A stretch of 64,000 bases of DNA from Lacrimispora indolis DSM 755 (lineage in GTDB: Bacteria > Bacillota > Clostridia > Lachnospirales > Lachnospiraceae), in NCBI RefSeq assembly GCF_000526995.1, contig NZ_AZUI01000001.1, forward strand, positions 1,984,001 to 2,048,000. The letters run 5' to 3'. Below the pieces are notes generated by a model. It saw nothing but the letters and a program-made list of their open reading frames with translations, was not told the origin of the DNA and ran no database searches. Below, piece by piece: positions 62,242 through 64,000 of the stretch; the first letter of the stretch is position 1, and every line of letters begins with the position of its first letter. The position numbers were made by a program, and so were the translations under genes.

Positions 62242-62645
62242 CTACTTTGATACTAAATCCTGTAATTTGTTTGCGACCTCGCTGTGCTTATTGGGATATA
62301 AATGTCCATAAATATTGTTTACCATATCCACTGAATCACCTATGCGCTCTGCTATAAGATAAGGAGAGAAGCCCATATCTATTAATAGGGAAACATGGCT
62401 GTGGCGGATGTCATGAATGCGTATTGGTTTAATTCCGGAAGATGCGCAGGCGCCTTTTAAGCAAATTCCTAATTTATACCGGGAAAATTGAAAAGCCTAT
62501 CCTCAGCTTTTACTCCATAATTCTTATCTATGTACTCTTTCAGACATTCTGTGAGAAATGGAGGTATGGTTACAAGTCTTGTACCGCCTGCTGTTTTGGG
62601 AGATGTAATAACGTCGTTTTGATCATGGCGGTGATAAGTTTTTGA
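62242..62645 (-). pseudogene. Tyrosine-recombinase (phage integrase) remnant, truncated and frameshifted
   Basis: Translation of the - strand gives the catalytic half of a phage integrase. The upstream piece contains KTYHRHDQNDVITSPKTAGG and LVTIPPFLTECLKEYIDKNY. After a one-base frame change around 62478-62495 it continues with IKPIRIHDIRHSHVSLLID (HxxRH box), SPYLIAERIGDSVDMVNNIY and GHLYPNKHSEVANKL, ending at the stop 62242-62244. The N-terminal DNA-binding part is missing; similarity stops near 62645, where another phage fragment reading the other way begins. Too broken to act. No tRNA or duplicated att core was seen beside it. Confidence 0.85.
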
Positions 62646-62806
62646 ATATCAATGATGCATGTATGACAAACATTCAAAATGCAGTTGCATTGGCAGATGA
62701 AAGAGTAGCGGAAGCGTTCCAGGAATGCTTATGGCAGTCTGGTATGCCTGAAGAAATAATTCGCGAGTGTGAGGTTAATGTCCTTGTTAGAGAAAGTTAT
62801 ATTTGA
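62642..62806 (+). pseudogene. C-terminal fragment of an unidentified phage protein
   Basis: An open frame of 54 codons (LNINDACMTNIQNAVALADE, then RVAEAFQECLWQSGMPEE) ends at TGA 62804-62806. It begins exactly where the integrase remnant ends and lacks a ribosome site, so it looks like the tail of a larger phage gene joined by deletion. An internal ATG at 62663 could give a 47-residue peptide. Followed by a terminator at 62831, as a genuine gene end would be. Confidence 0.5.
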
Positions 62807-62830
62807 ACGTACATGTTGAAGAGTAAACAG

Positions 62831-62857
62831 GAGGCGGTCAACCCCGTCTCTTTTTAA
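62831..62857 (+). terminator. Phage-type terminator
   Basis: GAGGCGG (62831-62837), loop TCAACC, CCGTCTC (62844-62850) with one G-U pair, followed by TTTTT. Confidence 0.8.
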
Positions 62858-62872
62858 TACCCAAAACGACAC

Positions 62873-62904
62873 TTATCCACAATGTTGTGGAAACAATTGT
62901 GGAT
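62873..62904. repeat. Cluster of DnaA-box-like 9-mers and a small palindrome
   Basis: TTATCCACA (62873-62881) equals the consensus DnaA box. It is followed on the opposite strand by TGTGGAAAC and TGTGGATTG, both near matches, within 32 bases. TCCACAA-TG-TTGTGGA (62876-62891) forms a palindrome. It sits in the 191-base gap before the small terminase gene. It may be a phage replication or control site; a chance cluster is possible. Confidence 0.45.
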
Positions 62905-62997
62905 TGAGTGTTAATATCTGAAAATACGACACAAAACTGCAAATTATTACAGGGTTTTAGTCGCTTGTTATGCACAAATTGAAAGGAAGTGAGCCAG

Positions 62998-63525
62998 ATG
63001 GCGTTGTCAGCCAAACAGAAATTATTTGCAGATGAGTACCTGATTGACCTTAATGTCACCAGGCCTTACAAGGCAGCATATACCAAGGTCAAGAAAGATG
63101 AAACAGCCAAAGCGGCTGCAAGCAGAATGTTAACCAATGTTAACGTTGCGGCTTATGTTGAAAAGCGAATGAAGGACCGGGAAAAACGTACTGAGATCAC
63201 CCAGGACATGGTTTTAAAGGAGCTTGCTAAGATCGGTTTCGCAGATATTACTGACTTTGTGACGATTGAAAGCAAAGGAAGCTATAAAGCAGTGCAGATA
63301 AAATCCCCAGATGAAATGCTAAGGGATAAGTTAGGGGTCATTGCCGGAATCAAGGAAGGTGCCAATGAGATAGAAATTAAACTGAATAATAAGGAAAAAG
63401 CCCTGGAACTGATTGGCAGGCACTTAGGTATGTTTAAGGATAAGCTGGAAGTGTCTGGCATTCTGGAGACTGAGAAAACGAAGCTTGATGATTTGATTAA
63501 GCAGATGCGCCGCGGTGATGGATAA
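62998..63525 (+). CDS. Phage terminase small subunit
   Basis: A 175-residue protein with the small-terminase pattern: N-terminal helix-turn-helix (LSAKQKLFADEYLIDLNVTR, PYKAAYTKVK), ASRMLTNVNVAAYVEKRM, and a C-terminal multimerisation/large-subunit-binding part ending KTKLDDLIKQMRRGDG. In an active phage it recognises the packaging start. ATG 62998 is preferred, with AAAGGAAG upstream; GTG 62989 is too close to that site. Apparently intact, though the genes on both sides are broken. Confidence 0.9.
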   Translation: MALSAKQKLFADEYLIDLNVTRPYKAAYTKVKKDETAKAAASRMLTNVNVAAYVEKRMKDREKRTEITQDMVLKELAKIGFADITDFVTIESKGSYKAVQIKSPDEMLRDKLGVIAGIKEGANEIEIKLNNKEKALELIGRHLGMFKDKLEVSGILETEKTKLDDLIKQMRRGDG

Positions 63526-63815
63526 TGAGTGATGAGCGCCTGCTTCTGTCAGAGAAGTATAAAACCTTTCTAAAATGAGATGGTCCGGTAGAGTTCCTGG
63601 AAGTGACCACGGCTGCGGGGACAAGAAGAAATGGCAGAAGGCCCTGGATTACGGTAACATGGGAAGAATATGTTGGTGGGGCAAATGAACTATATATCCG
63701 GGGAGCAAATAAAGCAGGTTTTGTAGGAGAATCTTATATTTCATTTGAAACTGCCCAAATTACGATAAACTATGGTACTGTTGGAGGCGGATGCAATCAG
63801 GGATTGGTATTTTGA
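63525..63815 (+). pseudogene. Phage terminase large subunit remnant (premature stop, lost Walker A)
   Basis: Begins at the TAATG overlap with the small-subunit gene: MSDERLLLSEKYKTFLK, then TGA at 63576-63578, then in the same frame DGPVEFLEVTTAAG. As I know this family, it continues from LK-Cys-DAPVEFLEGTTAAGKTT, so a Cys codon has become TGA, and the ATP-binding loop reads VTTAAGTRRNG, without its lysine. Past about 63620 the frame (WITVTWEEYVGGANELYIRG and onward to 63815) no longer looks like terminase, suggesting a deletion joint. Not functional. Confidence 0.75.
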
Positions 63816-63953
63816 GGAGGCTACGGTGCAGGCAGCTATTGAACTGACCAAGGAGCTGATGGAGCCATGGTGAAGGGCCTGCAATCTTCTGGCGGAAAGT
63901 GGTATTACTTGGATCAGGATGGAGCGCTGCAGTATCCAGGGCTGGATGAATAG
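63772..63953 (+). pseudogene. Phage tail/lysis gene scraps with a cell-wall-binding repeat
   Basis: Two short overlapping frames. 63772-63873 encodes 33 residues (MVLLEADAIRDWYFEEATVQ onward) that I do not recognise. 63867-63953 encodes 28 residues containing GGKWYYLDQDGALQYPG, the pattern of choline/cell-wall-binding repeats of phage and clostridial lysins. In a complete prophage lysin genes are far from terminase genes, so their closeness here indicates loss of the middle of the prophage. The last 47 bases of the window show nothing further. Confidence 0.5.
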
Positions 63954-64000
63954 GGTCCCAATGGAATTTGTAAGATATTATTAATAGTACAGTCTTAAGT

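Noticed and set aside
62442..62645. A 67-codon + strand frame in the prophage scar
   Set aside because: The opposite strand carries clear integrase residues over the same bases; the + frame has no ribosome site or recognisable content.
63525..63815. Selenocysteine at the in-frame TGA of the large terminase
   Set aside because: Although the organism reads UGA as Sec in grdH and the position looks like a former Cys codon, the Walker A lysine downstream is lost too and no clear hairpin follows, so decay is the simpler reading.
1..64000. CRISPR arrays, tRNA and rRNA genes
   Set aside because: No regularly spaced direct repeats, cloverleaf patterns or rRNA-like stretches were noticed on reading; a tRNA or CRISPR scanner was not available, so a missed tRNA cannot be fully excluded.

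Overview
The window looks like chromosomal DNA from an anaerobic, amino-acid- and sugar-fermenting member of the Lachnospiraceae (Lacrimispora / former Clostridium type). The pointers are selenium-dependent betaine reductase, a V-type ATPase, YesM/YesN sensor pairs beside carbohydrate ABC importers, strong AGGAGG ribosome sites and moderate GC. No tRNA, rRNA or CRISPR array was recognised. All calls come from reading the sequence; no searches were run.

Layout. (1) 1-9.1 kb: Stickland-type betaine reduction. It holds the end of grdC, then grdD, selA, the component B genes grdI and grdH (grdH has an in-frame UGA selenocysteine codon followed by a small hairpin), a BCCT betaine transporter, and LysR and GntR regulators. 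(2) 9.1-18.6 kb: two tandem DUF3841 genes, a secreted metallophosphoesterase, a YibE/F membrane protein with a TetR regulator, putP, a MarR regulator with a readable promoter/operator, a DUF554 protein, an EamA exporter and a LUD protein. (3) 18.6-28.4 kb: what appears to be a self-contained sigma-54 module. otnK-otnC run leftward. A PrpR_N-PAS-AAA+ activator, a GntP permease, two dehydrogenases and rpoN run rightward. A -24/-12 promoter of the form TGGCAT-N5-TTGC lies in front of both otnK and gntP, and an inverted repeat over the activator's own promoter is placed as an upstream activating site. (4) 28.4-34.1 kb: a leftward TetR / rifamycin-phosphotransferase-like enzyme / ABC exporter operon with two TetR-type operators around the promoter. 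(5) 34.1-50.5 kb: two sugar-uptake modules, each with YesM kinase, YesN regulator, lipoprotein, two permeases and a cytoplasmic glycosidase (GH36 alpha-galactosidase; GH43). Neither has its own ABC ATPase. (6) 50.6-52.0 kb: an ECF sigma/anti-sigma pair. (7) 52.2-60.7 kb: a nine-gene V-type ATPase operon in the order G-C-I-K-F-E-A-B-D. (8) 60.9-62.1 kb: a DUF4145-membrane-SH3 protein. (9) 62.2-64.0 kb: a decayed prophage, with a frameshifted integrase, an intact small terminase, a broken large terminase and a lysin-repeat scrap.

How the parts work together. Betaine enters through the BCCT carrier and is reduced by GrdH/GrdI with selenoprotein A (not in the window). GrdC/GrdD then release acetyl phosphate, and SelA supplies the selenocysteinyl-tRNA needed to read grdH. 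In the sigma-54 module a four-carbon sugar acid is probably imported by GntP, oxidised by one of the two dehydrogenases, phosphorylated by OtnK and decarboxylated by OtnC, all under one activator and a locally encoded RpoN. This module is the most interesting unit in the window. Its regulatory layout can be read from the DNA, but its substrate and its oxidising enzyme are not known.
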